Source: Anodontia alba (Eukaryota > Mollusca > Bivalvia > Lucinida > Lucinidae). Taken from it: DNA of 64,000 bases. The notes below the pieces were generated by a model. It was not told the origin of the DNA and ran no database searches. It saw nothing but the letters and a program-made list of their open reading frames with translations. The position numbers and the translations under genes were made by a program. The stretch covers positions 135,986,112 to 136,050,111 of the forward strand of contig OZ024823.1 in NCBI GenBank assembly GCA_964016985.1, in the 5' to 3' direction. Positions 45,430 through 56,312 of the stretch are shown one piece after another. Each line of letters starts with the position of its first letter. Within the stretch, counting starts at the first letter, position 1.

Positions 45430-45780
45430 CGTCATGACATCGGTGAGGCATCGAAGCATTGTAACGCTGCGTGTTTGCTGAAGGGGTATATTCAAAGTGC
45501 GCAGTCCCAGACTATTTGCTAAAAAAAACCCATAAAAACACTCGCTATTCGCCTGCTATTCTTTCACCAGACACCTAAAAACGGGATCGACATCAGTGGT
45601 GTGGGGGCAGGGTGTAGGGTCAGGCTGATTTAGATCGAGGTTGTCTCACACAGACAAGTACAATTTCATGGACCAGCATACATGTATACTGGTGTATCAG
45701 TAACTTTTAACCTAGGCCCGCGAGCCAAACCGCCACATCAACGTGATAGATGAAGTAGCTGATGGCAGAGAATTTAAATT

Positions 45781-46012
45781 AACCTTTACGACTCCCTGGG
45801 CTGATTCAGTAGACAGCAAATTCTTGATGCGTTTTCCTTTTTTCCGTGGAAAATAGGATTTGACATTTCACGCAAATGTCAGCACTGAAGACAACTTGCT
45901 TCAAACGTCAAACCTGTTTTATGGGAAAAATAACACAAATATTTCAATATGTCGTTTACTGAAAAAAAAAAAAAAAAAAAAAAAAAAATAGCAGCACGCT
46001 AAGCGTCAGTTG
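45781..46012. mobile_element. G-family MITE with poly-A insertion
   Basis: AACCTTTACGACTCCCTGGG to AGCACGCTAAGCG. A poly-A tract (about 45961-45988) lies inside the right end. Confidence 0.7.
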
Positions 46013-46317
46013 ACCACAGTCATCATTGAAGAGAGATACATTTCTCCCGGCAATATCGATTGTGCCAGGTCAAGCTAACTGGGCCTTAGCGGAAGTGCTG
46101 GGAATGCCTTGACTAGCCTGCGTACGCTCACAGTGAAAACAGAGGTTTGCTGCTCGTCTGAAGGATTAGAATATATTTGCGAAAAGTACATAACCGGGTC
46201 AGAATCCTTAAATACACGGACTGAAGTAATCGTCGTTCACATATGTGATAGGGCCCTATTTTATTCAGATCGGAATCAATTCTGAACTTTTTGTAAATAA
46301 TGTTTATCGATGAGCTT

Positions 46318-46525
46318 TAACCTTTACCATTTTCTGGGCTAATTCAGCAGACGACAAACTGAATATTGTTGTCTTATTATCCCCAGAAATCAGGTTTTGG
46401 CATGTCATGCAAATTGGAGACAATTTGCATGAATGTTAAATTAAGTTACGTAGGAATATAAGAATAATAATTCAATATGTTATCTGCTGAAAATTGTAAT
46501 CTAAGTATGCTAAGCTTTAATGAGA
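46318..46525. mobile_element. G-family MITE
   Basis: AACCTTTACCATTTTCTGGG, TTCAGCAGACGACAAACTGA, GACAATTTGCATGAATGTTA, TTATCTGCTGAAAATTGTAA, TATGCTAAGCTTTAA. Confidence 0.78.
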
Positions 46526-46602
46526 TCAGATTTTTATATAGTACAATAACTACGTATTTGTTTCCAATGGCTTAGTACTTTCCATTAGTCACTTAACGTT
46601 TA

Positions 46603-46815
46603 GCACTCTTAATAAAATTTTCAGCAGACGACATGTTGAAGTATTTGTCTTCTTTTTGCTCAGAAAATAGGATTTGACATTACCTGCTAATTGTCTCGAA
46701 TGGAGACAACTGGCATCAAATGCCGTATCCTGTTTTCTGTGAAAATAAGAAAAATATCAACATTTTATCTTGTGTAGAATCGGCCAAAATTGTACCCGGT
46801 TAAGGTTAAAAAAAA
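46603..46815. mobile_element. G-family MITE
   Basis: CGTTTAGCACTCTTAATAAA, TTTTCAGCAGACGACATGTT, TTGTCTCGAATGGAGACAAC (inner hairpin), TACCCGGTTAAGGTTAA. Confidence 0.75.
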
Positions 46816-47091
46816 TAGTCATGTAAAATACATTCCTACACATTAACATTGTAGTCATTACACTCGATTGTTGATCTTTTTAAGAGTTGAAATTTCGCAA
46901 TAATTTTTTTAATATACGTTGCGTTTAAAAGAACCTCTCTTGGATAAAAATAGTAGCGAAAGACACGCACTGACATCTGATTTGAAATACGATTTACGAT
47001 TTTCTAAGTTCTATTGACTACCAATAGCACCGCCCCCTACACCTCAATAATTCACAAAGCCGTCGAAATAACAGCAATAATAAAAACAACA

Positions 47092-47093
47092 TC

Positions 47094-47123
<30 letters not shown>
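47092..47123. repeat. (AAT)n microsatellite
   Basis: About 10 ATA units followed by ACA units. Confidence 0.95.
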
Positions 47124-47125
<2 letters not shown>

Positions 47126-47449
47126 CAACATAATATAAAAATAACACAAACAACAAACAACAAAGACTCAGCAAATTGTAATAAACGCCGATCCAAATTA
47201 GTCAATCAGTTGATACAAAGTCACCCACTCCTCCACGGTGAGCAGACGTAAACATCGCTACACATCGTTACGACGTCATCGAGACGCCATCGAATCTACG
47301 TTTTCGTACAATACCTATAGCGAAGCCAGATACATGTACTGTTTGAATGAGTTTTTGCTGAAAAATCCTCGAGACCGATCGCAGCTTGTTTACATACCGG
47401 GACGTGATATTACACGACTGCCCTCGCATAAGCATTTGAGCCACACCAG

Positions 47450-47845
47450 AAAGCGTGCCTTCGGACATGTGCGCCAAGCGAATACACAAATCAGCATTCA
47501 CGTACAGTAAAACCTGTGTAAGAGAGCCACCTTCGAGACTGACTTTAAATAGTGTTTGATGTGGAAAAAGTTGTCTGTATTATAAAGGTACATGTCATGT
47601 AATTTTGCTAGCAAAATTACATGACATGTACCTTTATAAGACAACCATCTTTCCACATCAACACTAAGGTCAATTTCAAAGGTGGCTGTCTTACACAGGT
47701 TCGACCGTAGTCTGATTAGAACATTCACAGGGCGCATTCTGGATAGCCAAGGATAAGTTTCTTATTATGGAAAACAAAGACTCTGATCAGACAATGCGGT
47801 TGCGCAGGCTGATATAAGTCTTCGTTGGTCGCACGTCAGAAGTTG
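47450..47845. mobile_element. E-family MITE copy 9, split by K element
   Basis: Left part GTGCCTTCGGACATGTGCGC. Right part resumes with CAGGGCGCATTCTGGATAGC and ends CTTCGTTGGTCGCACGTCAG. The K element sits between. Confidence 0.7.
47505..47707. mobile_element. K-type MITE, TA target
   Basis: Ends CAGTAAAACCTGTGTAAGAG and CTTACACAGGTTCGACCG, with TA on both sides. Perfect central palindrome through GTCATGTAATTTTGCTAGC and its complement (about 47585-47632). Confidence 0.8.
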
Positions 47846-48008
47846 TGGCTCAATCGTCTAGACTTCTTTTGACGACAATGTCATTCTTGTGTTCGCTGAA
47901 TGACGTCTTTTTATATAAAATCTAAATGCAATGTTGTTTTTTTTTTCTGATTTTTCGGCCTTTTCGAAGAGACTTATAAATGGACCCATATAGAGGTGTA
48001 ATTATGGC

Positions 48009-48113
48009 GATCACACGCGTTTATTTCATTGCAGGGTCCTTCAGAGGATTAATGGACACTGCAGCCGCGTGTTCAAACAACTTCCTCGTTAATGCATGAA
48101 AACACGTGTGATC
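48009..48113. repeat. inverted repeat (foldback-like)
   Basis: GATCACACGCGTTTATTTCA and TGCATGAAAACACGTGTGATC, arms of about 22 bp with a few mismatches. Single copy here. Confidence 0.55.
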
Positions 48114-48486
48114 CCTTTATTGTTGAGACGTTTAGTGCTTGCTGGGCTGGGACGAAAACAGAACAAAGCCTTCAAAGTGGCTTTTTTTCCACAGCAACAT
48201 CTACGCCGTTAATGGAAAATATGTATGTTACAACATACGTTACAAATTTATCGTCTCCACAAAACTGTTGACTCCGTCAAAATAAAGATGCACGTGTCCA
48301 TTTCCACTGTCATCAAGTTTGATCAAAGAATTTGGAAAGAAACACGTGACCTGTCTAATTTCCACTTAAACCCTTGTATTACATGAAAGTGTGACATTAG
48401 ATGGCGTTGTAACTTGGGAAATGTTGGGTGTAATATACGACATGAATGAAGCATGTCAGCAAATATTTGAGCCTAAGCTTGAAAAA

Positions 48487-48700
48487 ACATACCATTTCAT
48501 ATGTTCGTCCAACGAAGACTCAGATAAGCTTGAACATCCATGCAGTCTACACAGTTTTCGTTGTCCACATGAAAAAACGTTGCATCCTTGATTAAGCAAA
48601 ATGCGCCCAGTGACGATTCTGATCAGATTGCGCAAATGCGCAGTCTGGTCTGAATCTTCGCTGTGCGCACACGTCTGAATGTATGTTTTCTCGCGTCGTG
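48487..48700. mobile_element. E-family MITE copy 10
   Basis: ACATACCATTTCATATGTTC, then GTCCAACGAAGACTCAGATA, then TTTTCGTTGTCCACATGAAA, then GCGCCCAGTGACGATTCTGA, then CTGAATCTTCGCTGTGCGCA, then GTATGTTTTCTCGCG. Confidence 0.78.
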
Positions 48701-48914
48701 ACTCATTTTATCTTTTAAACCATTGTGGGTGTTTTGTCCCTGGTGATCACATAACGTTAACACGTCTAAATGATATGTATCCTGTGTTTCTTATACTATA
48801 TAGTGAAAATACAGGTTTGTCGGGGTTTACATAATTAGGAGGATTATCAGTACTTTATAGTTTTACACCAGCCTTTCAACGTGTTTTTAACGTCTAGCAA
48901 CCTTTTTTTACTGC

Positions 48915-49130
48915 ATTGACTCTTTCACTGCCAAAAGCGATAAAAATAGGCTTTTGCAAACAACATAGATCCAGATGAGACGGCTCGTATGAGCCGTCTC
49001 ATCTGAATCTACGCTGTTAGACATTCAGTCTTTCAACTTTACGTATAAACTTCTTTTCAAGCGATAGTTTGTTAAAAAAGAAAAGCAGACGACAAATATC
49101 GTCTGAAATTTGGCACCGAAAAGAGTTAAT
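48915..49130. mobile_element. U-type MITE with D-like core
   Basis: ATTGACTCTTTCACTGCCAA at the left, TTGGCACCGAAAAGAGTTAAT at the right. Core hairpin CAGATGAGACGGCTC with GAGCCGTCTCATCTG, a D-core relative whose stem has different bases but full pairing. Confidence 0.72.
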
Positions 49131-49239
49131 ATGTTCGATGATTTGCCAAGTAACCAAAATAATCATCATTTCCCATACCAAATGGTGAAAATGCAATGGC
49201 TACAATAGCTCTAGGTAAGAGGGGTAGCAAAATCAATAT

Positions 49240-49322
49240 TTTCTCACTCTGCGAGGCACTTCTAATGATTACCCATGCATAACATTTATTTTAGCCGAGT
49301 TTTTTTTTTTTTTTTTTTTTTT
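49240..49322. other. P-like hairpin scrap and poly-T
   Basis: CTCTGCGAGGCACTTCTAAT then GATTACCCATGCATAACA resembles one arm of the A/P hairpin core. A T run ends at about 49322. Confidence 0.4.
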
Positions 49323-49577
49323 CTTGTTTCTTTTTTTAAAGCTTATCTTGAATTTCGCCTATGAATTATACATTTACAAGAGAAAATTAACATAATAGAA
49401 CCGCACTATGTCTAACTTAAGCTTGGATCATGAAAACCAGTCGTCTTAACTGAGTGATGCGCGCACATTTAACGAACGAAAGTGAAATGCACTTGTAAAC
49501 ATGTACGCTATATATCTTCTTAACCTGTTAAGAATGTGTAAAGCCTGATCAGACTGCAGATACTTGAGGAGGGGCGC

Positions 49578-49628
49578 GGGGTGTGTGTGTGTGTGTGTGT
49601 GTGTGTGGGGGGGGGGGGGGGGAAGGGG
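49578..49628. repeat. (GT)n and poly-G
   Basis: GT array grading into a G run. G-quadruplex potential. Confidence 0.9.
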
Positions 49629-49930
49629 GGTGCGGGTAACTTAGGCGTCCGAAATGTTGACCTATTGCTATACTACCTTTTGATTTTTTTACCTATTTAT
49701 TGCTGGTAGTTAGGCAAATATAGCAGTCAATTCATTGAATACCAAGAGAACAAGCAGCCTCGACAAATCTCTGAGCGAAAAAAATATACGCATGTATCGG
49801 AATGTCAGAAAATTTGGGCCTTTCACATACGGATCAAGAAAAATCGGGTCAGTCATATACTTTTGTTGAAAAAAGGGGGCTAATCATATACCTGGCACGC
49901 ACATTCGTCCTATGTCATAAATCGGAAGTT

Positions 49931-49983
49931 ACCCCCCTACTCCGTCCCCCAACCCACCCCTACCCCCACCCCCCCCCCCCCCC
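49931..49983. repeat. C-rich tract
   Basis: CCCCCTACTCCGTCCCCC grading into a pure C run. Confidence 0.9.
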
Positions 49984-50386
49984 GGCAAATACGTCCGTTA
50001 TCACGAATTGGAACTCTGCCTTCCTTAGAACGTTTGAACAACGTCGTCCAACGTCGATGCAATGACAATACATCACGAATGAAATGACGTTACGTTGGTT
50101 CAACGTCTTAGATATATGCCTGATGATGCGACGGGATATGCGATTACATGTGGTAGGTACGTTTTCGCCTGTCAGTCCGCTGGTTGTGGCTGTTGTTTTA
50201 TCTCTGTCAGGCCAACAATAGAACAACATTCTTCGGAGGACGTCCTTGTTATTTTAGATAATTACATATTGTTACGCACGTAACTGTCCCATGCAGGTTT
50301 GTCTGTGTCATACATGTAAGTCTAACCTAGTTATGCAGAGAAAGCTCATTGTTTGACATAGCATTGTTCTTTAATTACCGTATCTA

Positions 50387-50509
50387 CCGTAAGTATTCAG
50401 GCATCTTAACTTCTTACCTTACTTGACATAACATTTGATGAAGTCCAGTTTATTACCTGTTCACGTGATACACGAACTGCGGTATGAATGGAATGTAGAC
50501 CTTGATCAG
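50387..50509. mobile_element. D-family left half
   Basis: TACCGTAAGTATTCAGGCAT, CTTAACTTCTTACC, GGAATGTAGACCTTGATCAG. The element stops where a C element begins. Confidence 0.65.
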
Positions 50510-50536
50510 ATTTATTTTGCTTCCCATCTGAGACGG

Positions 50537-50599
50537 GTTCTACGCTAAAAGGGAAGAATTCGCTCCATTTGGAGCAAATTCTTTCCTTTAAGAGTAGAC
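50537..50599. mobile_element. C-family hairpin copy 6
   Basis: GTTCTACGCTAAAAGGGAAG with CTTTAAGAGTAGAC around TCGCTCCATTTGGAGCAA. Confidence 0.8.
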
Positions 50600-50726
50600 C
50601 CCTTGCTGTGCAGGAAAGCAAACTCGAAAGTCAGAAAAATTGTCTCCCTTGTGAAAAAAATAAAGATAAAATCCACCAAGTTCATCATCTTTCCTTAAGT
50701 GGTCCTTATGTTAAAATGCCCTTTTA

Positions 50727-50800
50727 TCTTTTTTTTTTTTTTTTTTTTTTTTCAATTCTTTTCAGAAACCTCTCCCCACCCCCCCCCCCCCCCCCCCTTA
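50727..50800. repeat. poly-T then poly-C tracts
   Basis: T run at about 50730-50752 and C run at about 50776-50798. Confidence 0.9.
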
Positions 50801-50844
50801 AAAAAACAAACAAAAAACATCGTTTTATCAATTACTTAGTTTAC

Positions 50845-51054
50845 ACCACTCTCTGTACGAGTACTAATTCAGCAGACGGCAAAATAATGACTGTTTTTTG
50901 TTGTTGTTGTTTTTTCTACTTTTCCAGATAATAGGGTTTTAGGGTTTGGTATTTCATGTGCATTGTTTTTTTTCTTCTGGAAAACGGAAAAGAAAAAAAG
51001 TCAAAATGTCGTTTGCTGAATTTTGCATCCAGCATATTATGCATTGAACAAATG
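50845..51054. mobile_element. G-family MITE
   Basis: TTACACCACTCTCTGTACGA, AATTCAGCAGACGGCAAAAT, AAAATGTCGTTTGCTGAATT, CCAGCATATTATGCATTGAA. Confidence 0.65.
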
Positions 51055-51544
51055 TTAACCCTTGTCCTGCTGAACCCGGATATATCCTGCCTTTGCAAAC
51101 AGAGTAGACCCAGATCATGCAGTTGGCTTCTGACTGATCAGGATCTGCACGGTTTTACAGTCAATATGTGAACTTGTATCAACAACCTGTATCAATTAAT
51201 CTGATTGGCTGAAAATTTGAAGTGCATCACGAAAACATACCTATATAATGTTGACCCCGTTAAACCTCACCTTTATATAGTAAAACTGGGGTTTACAGGG
51301 TTATACATTATTTTTCTTACTTCTGCTCAAAAACATCGATTGTGGGTACTCGTTAGAACCACCTCGCCGAGGCGGTTCTAACGAGTACCCACAATCTATG
51401 TTTTGAGCAGAAATATGACGAATATCAGAATTTTTTTATCTAAAAATTTTCATTTTTTGGTGGTAAAATTTTCAGTATATTTGAATAGGCATGTTTTCGT
51501 AATGGAGAGTGGCAGCTTAATTTATGCAGCAGGACAAGGGTTAA
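51055..51544. mobile_element. V-type MITE split by an A element
   Basis: Ends TTAACCCTTGTCCTGCTGAA and GCAGCAGGACAAGGGTTAA. D-like core GCAAACAGAGTAGACCCAGA with GATCAGGATCTGCACGG. The A element at 51225-51504 sits in its right half. Confidence 0.78.
51225..51504 (-). mobile_element. A-family MITE copy 15
   Basis: CATCACGAAAACATACCTAT to GGCATGTTTTCGTAATG, full hairpin. Nested in V. Confidence 0.9.
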
Positions 51545-51992
51545 CGTGTCCGTTTCTTTTACCGATTTCTTTCAGAGTCTGATTTATACTCTCCATTACG
51601 ACCATGGACATCCCAGCTGTAGTCATAATGGGATATTTATTGATAGATGCCTTGTAATTTTTTAAGATTTATACACACGTGTATTTTATTTACTTCCACG
51701 AAAACATTGAACAATGTCACCCATAATGATAACATTCAGAATAACGTTAATGTAACCATTTTGTGGAGTCAGTAAACTGTGAAACGTTATAGCCTTTCGA
51801 ATATATATGTAATGTTTAATACCGCGAAAATTACGCGTTCAAGGGCATCTGCTACCAAAATAGAAAGTTTGATCCCTAATTTTAATCAAATGTAATAAAT
51901 GATGGCTGCATTTGCTTTTTATCATGACATAAAATCATAATGTTGGGTTTTCGGATCATAAAACCTGTTATCACAAATATACTGAAGAAATA

Positions 51993-52327
51993 CAGTCGAC
52001 TCTCGTTATCTCGAACTCGCTTATCTCGAATAACCGCTTATCTCGAAGTGATAATCTGGTCCCTGTTTTAACACAGAGGTCTACCAACAGTCAATAAAAT
52101 ATTGTGAAAAAGAGGAGAAATTGCTCCTTAGGAGCAATTTCTCCTCTTTTCCACAATATTTTCAATATATCTCTAACTTAGGAGTCAAATTACGTATTCA
52201 TTCTGTTAAAGGTGGTTGTTCGATTGATTGTTTTTTCCTCAGTTCCGTAAATCTGATATGTCGAACTACGGATATCTCGAAGTGTTTCATAGAGTCCCTT
52301 GGAGTTCGAGATAACGAGAGTCGACTG
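51993..52327. mobile_element. B-family MITE copy 1
   Basis: CAGTCGACTCTCGTTATCTC at the left, CGAGATAACGAGAGTCGACTG at the right, with TA on both sides. Subterminal ATCTCGAA repeats. Central hairpin GAGGAGAAATTGCTCC with GGAGCAATTTCTCCTC. Pogo/Tigger-like by its ends. Confidence 0.9.
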
Positions 52328-52454
52328 TATATTTTGTTTGAGATAGTTATTAAACTAGTGAGGCGACATTTTTTTTACATTTTATGGACATACGTACTTT
52401 AAGTGTGTTTAGTGAAAGAACATTCACGGAGTTTTCTTACTATGGAGGCCCTTA

Positions 52455-53110
52455 TTCACTTCTGACTTCTAACTTCACGACTTCTTACCTATACTTTTAT
52501 GGCTTCTTACTTCTTACTTCCTACTTCTTACTTCCTACTTCTGACTTCCCACTTCTTACTTGCTTATTCCGACTTCTATCCTTCCATTACCTACTTCTGT
52601 CTTCTAATTTCTGACTTCTGATTACTATCTTCTAACTTCTTATTTTTTACCGGTAACTTCCGGGTTTTCTCCATCGAGTTTCTTACTTTCTCCTTCTGCG
52701 TTCTGACTTCTAACCTCTTGCGTCTGACTCCTAAATTCGTACTTTCTTATTCCGAATTCTGACCTTCCTTCTTCTGATTTCTCGCTTCTTACTTCGGTCT
52801 TATTATGTCCTACTTCTGACTTCTGAATTGTAGCTGCTAACTTGATACTTTTTACTCAAATCTTCTGACTTCTTAGTTCTAACATATTACTTCCGACTTC
52901 AGACATTTCATTTCTTATTTCTGAGTTCTTACTTTCTTCTTCTGACTTTTGGCTTATAACGTCTGACTCCTTACTTCTATCTTCTGGCTTCTTATTTCTA
53001 ATGTTTTACTTTCCATTTCGGTCTTCTAACTTCCTACATTTGACTTTTCACTTTCGCCTTCTTACTTTTAACTTCTTAATTCTAACTTCCGACTTCAGAC
53101 TTCTAATGTC
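52455..53110. repeat. degenerate pyrimidine-rich minisatellite
   Basis: Dozens of variants of ACTTCTGACTTCT and ACTTCTTACTTC with drifting unit length (about 6-13 bp). Lies between two B elements. Open frames rich in Leu, Phe and Ser across it are artefacts. Confidence 0.9.
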
Positions 53111-53221
53111 CGACTTCGAACTTTCTATTCTTATGCGCCATCCATTAATACTTGCTACACTCTTCTATTTCACATTTTACACATGCCCATTCTTCAATTT
53201 GTTGTTGTCTGGTTTAACTTA

Positions 53222-53558
53222 GTCGACTCTCGTTATCTCGACTCTGCTTATCTCGAATAATCGCTTATCTCGAAGTGAAAAGCCGGTCCCTGTTTTTAAC
53301 CTGATAATCTAACAACAGGGAACAAAATATTGTGGAAAAGAGGAGGTATTGCTCCTAGGGAGCAATTTTTCCTCTTTTCTATAATATGTTCAATATACCT
53401 CTAGCTTCAGAAGTCAAACTACATATTCATTTGTTAAATATGGCTGTTCGATTAATTATTTTCTCAATTCTGCAAATCTGATATGTCTGATATGTCGAGG
53501 TACGGTTATCTCGAAATATTTCGGTGTATTTGGACTTCGAAATAACGAGAGTCGACTG
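53222..53558. mobile_element. B-family MITE copy 2
   Basis: GTCGACTCTCGTTATCTCGA (two bases lost at the left tip) to AATAACGAGAGTCGACTG, then TA. Hairpin arms AAGAGGAGGTATTGCTCC and GGAGCAATTTTTCCTC. Confidence 0.88.
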
Positions 53559-53689
53559 TATTTATTTATATATTTATATATCGGAGAGAAATTCTTTTGT
53601 AGACCGTAATCAGACGTCGCTGTTAAAGGGACCTAATCTCGGTCTTCACACTTTGCCTAAGTCACATTTCTTGGAACACAAGGCACTAG

Positions 53690-53815
53690 TTGTTTATGGC
53701 TTATCAAAAATACTCCAGACGATTCACACGAAATGTCAAGTAATATTGTCTCTGAAAAATAACAAAATTTATTTTAGAATGTCGCCTGTTGCAATTTTGC
53801 TAGGAATGTTAACGT
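53690..53815. mobile_element. G'-family right half
   Basis: CAGACGATTCACACGAAATG, TTGTCTCTGAAAAATAACAA, TTAGAATGTCGCCTGTTGCA, ATTTTGCTAGGAATGTTAA. Confidence 0.6.
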
Positions 53816-54100
53816 AACGCGGTTCGTATTACGTTGCCTTGGGATTCAGGCCCCCATTACCTGACAAGACTCTTCGTTGCTCCCCAGTAGGTTGTAAATA
53901 TCCATCCTTGATATAGACGAGCAGTCAAGATACTGATCACAGTACGCTATTTCGCACGGTGACATAGGCGCCCGTTTTCATCGAGTACGAGTTGTTTCCC
54001 TTACACCGTATGCTGAATGGACAGAAACATTCAGGTTGTCATTGAGATTACACCATAGCTCTAGTTTAAGACACTTTTTTTTTCAATACAAAAGTATTGA

Positions 54101-54215
54101 TATTTTTCTTATTTCTCCATGAAAACATATGTTGTGGTACTCATTAAAAGCGCCTCGCCGAGGCGCTTCTAAGGAGTACCACAACATATGTTTTCGTGGA
54201 GTAATAAGAAAAATA
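54101..54215. mobile_element. long hairpin with A-type core
   Basis: TATTTTTCTTATTTCTCCAT then GAAAACATATGTTGTGGTAC on the left pair with GTACCACAACATATGTTTTC then GTGGAGTAATAAGAAAAATA on the right. Tip GCGCCTCGCCGAGGCGC. Arms of about 57 bp with few mismatches. The outer sequence is unlike family A. Confidence 0.8.
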
Positions 54216-54419
54216 TTAACTTGATTCCCACTCATATCTAGGCCTATGATACATAACTGAGCAGTGAGAGATCTTTCATGGTCAGTGCTGTTCGCATACA
54301 AAATATTGTGAAACTAGAATGCTCCTAGGGAACGGTGACGATTCCGTGCATTCTTATATGCAGCTGGACAGACCGCAGCAAGTGGGTGATATAAGATTGT
54401 GATAGAACTACATATTATC

Positions 54420-54530
54420 AAATTTCCCCTAAGTATTCAGACAGGCAGAACTGAACAAACAGTATAGACGCTGTCAAACCGCAGCGTCTGATCAGGGTCT
54501 ACAATATTTGCGTTGCATACAGGTATTTCT
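54420..54530. mobile_element. D-family fragment copy 8
   Basis: CCTAAGTATTCAGACAGGCA, AAACAGTATAGACGCTGTCA, AGCGTCTGATCAGGGTCTAC. Confidence 0.6.
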
Positions 54531-54970
54531 ATAAAACAGCGCTACTAACGAAAATAATCAAGATACCCTTGAATTGGAAACAGACCCGTCGAATGACTTG
54601 AGATAAGAGAATCCACTGGGCAAAATCTGCATGCACGTTCACACAGTGTCTGATCAGGACCTGAACAAATTTCACGACTGCGCAGGCTGATCTAGATTGT
54701 GTTTGCTCGTATATGTTATAAAGGTTATGTTTTTGCGTTGCTCACCACGGGTTTTGTGTCAGGCAGAGGCACACGACGGTATATTTGTAAATTTCTCTCC
54801 CCATCATGTAAAACAATGCATCAGCCGATCCCCAACCTCTCCTTGAAATGTTTTAGTCGCAAAATGAAACACGCAGACGTTGTTGATGATGTTCTACCGA
54901 GCGACTTAAAGTTTCGAAGAGAGCAGGGGGAACATCGGCTGACATTTTATAATATGAGGAGAACTTAGAG

Positions 54971-55249
54971 CATCACGAAAACACGCCTATATAATTTTTA
55001 CCCCCTTAAACCCCACTTTTATATAGTAAAACTGGGGTTGACAGGGGTAAACATTATTTTCCTTATTTTTTGCTCAAAAACATAGATTGAGGTACTCGTT
55101 AGAACCGCCTTGCCGAGGCGGTTCTAACGAGTACCCACAATCTATGTTTTAAGCATAACTAAGAAAAATATTAGAGATTTGTATCTGAAAATTTTTAGAT
55201 TTTGGAGATGAAATTTTCTATATATTTGAATAGGCGTGTTTTAGTAATG
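54971..55249 (-). mobile_element. A-family MITE copy 16
   Basis: CATCACGAAAACACGCCTAT to GGCGTGTTTTAGTAATG. Confidence 0.9.
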
Positions 55250-55301
55250 ATATTCTTGTGCTGACAGCCCTGCGTTGTACTGACAGTGGACAATTAAACC
55301 T

Positions 55302-55585
55302 AAATTACGAGACACGCCTATTCAAATATGTTGACAATTTTATACCCAAAACAGGAAAACTTTCAGATAAAAGAAAATCTTATATTTTTCATATTTCTGC
55401 CCAAAACATAGAGTGTCGGTACTCGTTAGATTCTAATGAGTACACACAATCTATGTTTTTTTAGCAAAATAAGAGAAATAATGTATACCCCTGAGAACCC
55501 CAGCTTTACTATATAAAAGTGAGGTTTAAGGGGGCGAGGGGGGGGGGGGGTGGGCTCAAAATTATATAGATATGTTTTCGTGATG
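55302..55585 (+). mobile_element. A-family MITE copy 17, tip deleted
   Basis: AAATTACGAGACACGCCTAT to GATATGTTTTCGTGATG. The hairpin tip is lost: ACTCGTTAGA joins TTCTAATGAGTAC directly. A poly-G tract (about 55536-55552) lies in the right module. It is in inverted orientation to copy 16, 52 bp away. Confidence 0.85.
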
Positions 55586-55591
55586 TGATGG

Positions 55592-55843
55592 AGACCAGGC
55601 CCCGAGGTTATAAAACTGTTTTCGTGTTCAACTCAGCTGTGCATGAAATTGGTCCTGCTAATAAATCTCAAACTAATAATTGCAAATTCTTTCTTGCTAA
55701 ACATAACTATGCATGGAAATTTCTCTGCTATCAAATATGAAAAAAGCCAACTGTTGTTGGCATTTACATATTTATAAGTAGAGAAATTTCATGCTCAGCT
55801 GAGTTGAGCACGAAGAAAGGTTTCATAATCTCGGGACCAGAGT
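55592..55843. mobile_element. L-family MITE copy 2
   Basis: AGACCAGGCCCCGAGGTTAT at the left, ATAATCTCGGGACCAGAG at the right. Subterminal TTCAACTCAGCTGTGCATGA with TCATGCTCAGCTGAGTTGAG. Hairpin CCAACTGTTGTTGGC near the middle. Confidence 0.8.
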
Positions 55844-55933
55844 TCCCGCTGAACCTGTGTTGATATGCAAGATCGTCTTATTTCGCATTTCGTGATTATT
55901 AAAAAATATCTTTTTGCCTGACATGGCCATATT

Positions 55934-56122
55934 TACCATAGTCGGACAGAGAGGCCTGGCCAAACAGTGTAGACCCAGATCAGACACCACAGAAAGCGGC
56001 GTCCGATTGGGGTCAACACTGTTTGCCATTCGTCTAGCAAATTTTTGACACACTACTTGTTCAAAATTAAAGATATGTATGGTAACGATTTAAGCTGTTC
56101 GGATATTTAGGGTAACATGGTA
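55934..56122. mobile_element. D-family MITE copy 9
   Basis: TACCATAGTCGGACAGAGAG to TCGGATATTTAGGGTAACAT. Core GTGTAGACCCAGATCAGACA with GATTGGGGTCAACACTG. Confidence 0.78.
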
Positions 56123-56312
56123 ATGCGAATATTTGCGTGAATCCTGACGTGAGTTGAACCGAAAGGAAATGCGAGTTTTTTCCTTGAATGTTCGTTCAGT
56201 GAATGTTCAAAAGCCTGCACATCAAATTAAACCTTTCAAGCCCTGTACACTTGGTAATTTGTAAGTCATTTTTGACTTCGTGTTTGCTGTCTTGCATATA
56301 AAAGAAAGAAGT

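Noticed and set aside
47238..47510. 90-codon open frame
   Set aside because: Its 3' end runs into E and K elements. The first part shows no recognised motif. A host exon cannot be excluded but is unsupported.
52384..53222. Leu/Phe/Ser-rich frames resembling membrane proteins
   Set aside because: Low-complexity ACTTCT minisatellite, not coding.
54699..54968. 89-codon open frame
   Set aside because: No recognised motif, no splice context read with confidence, and the start lies in an F-like scrap.
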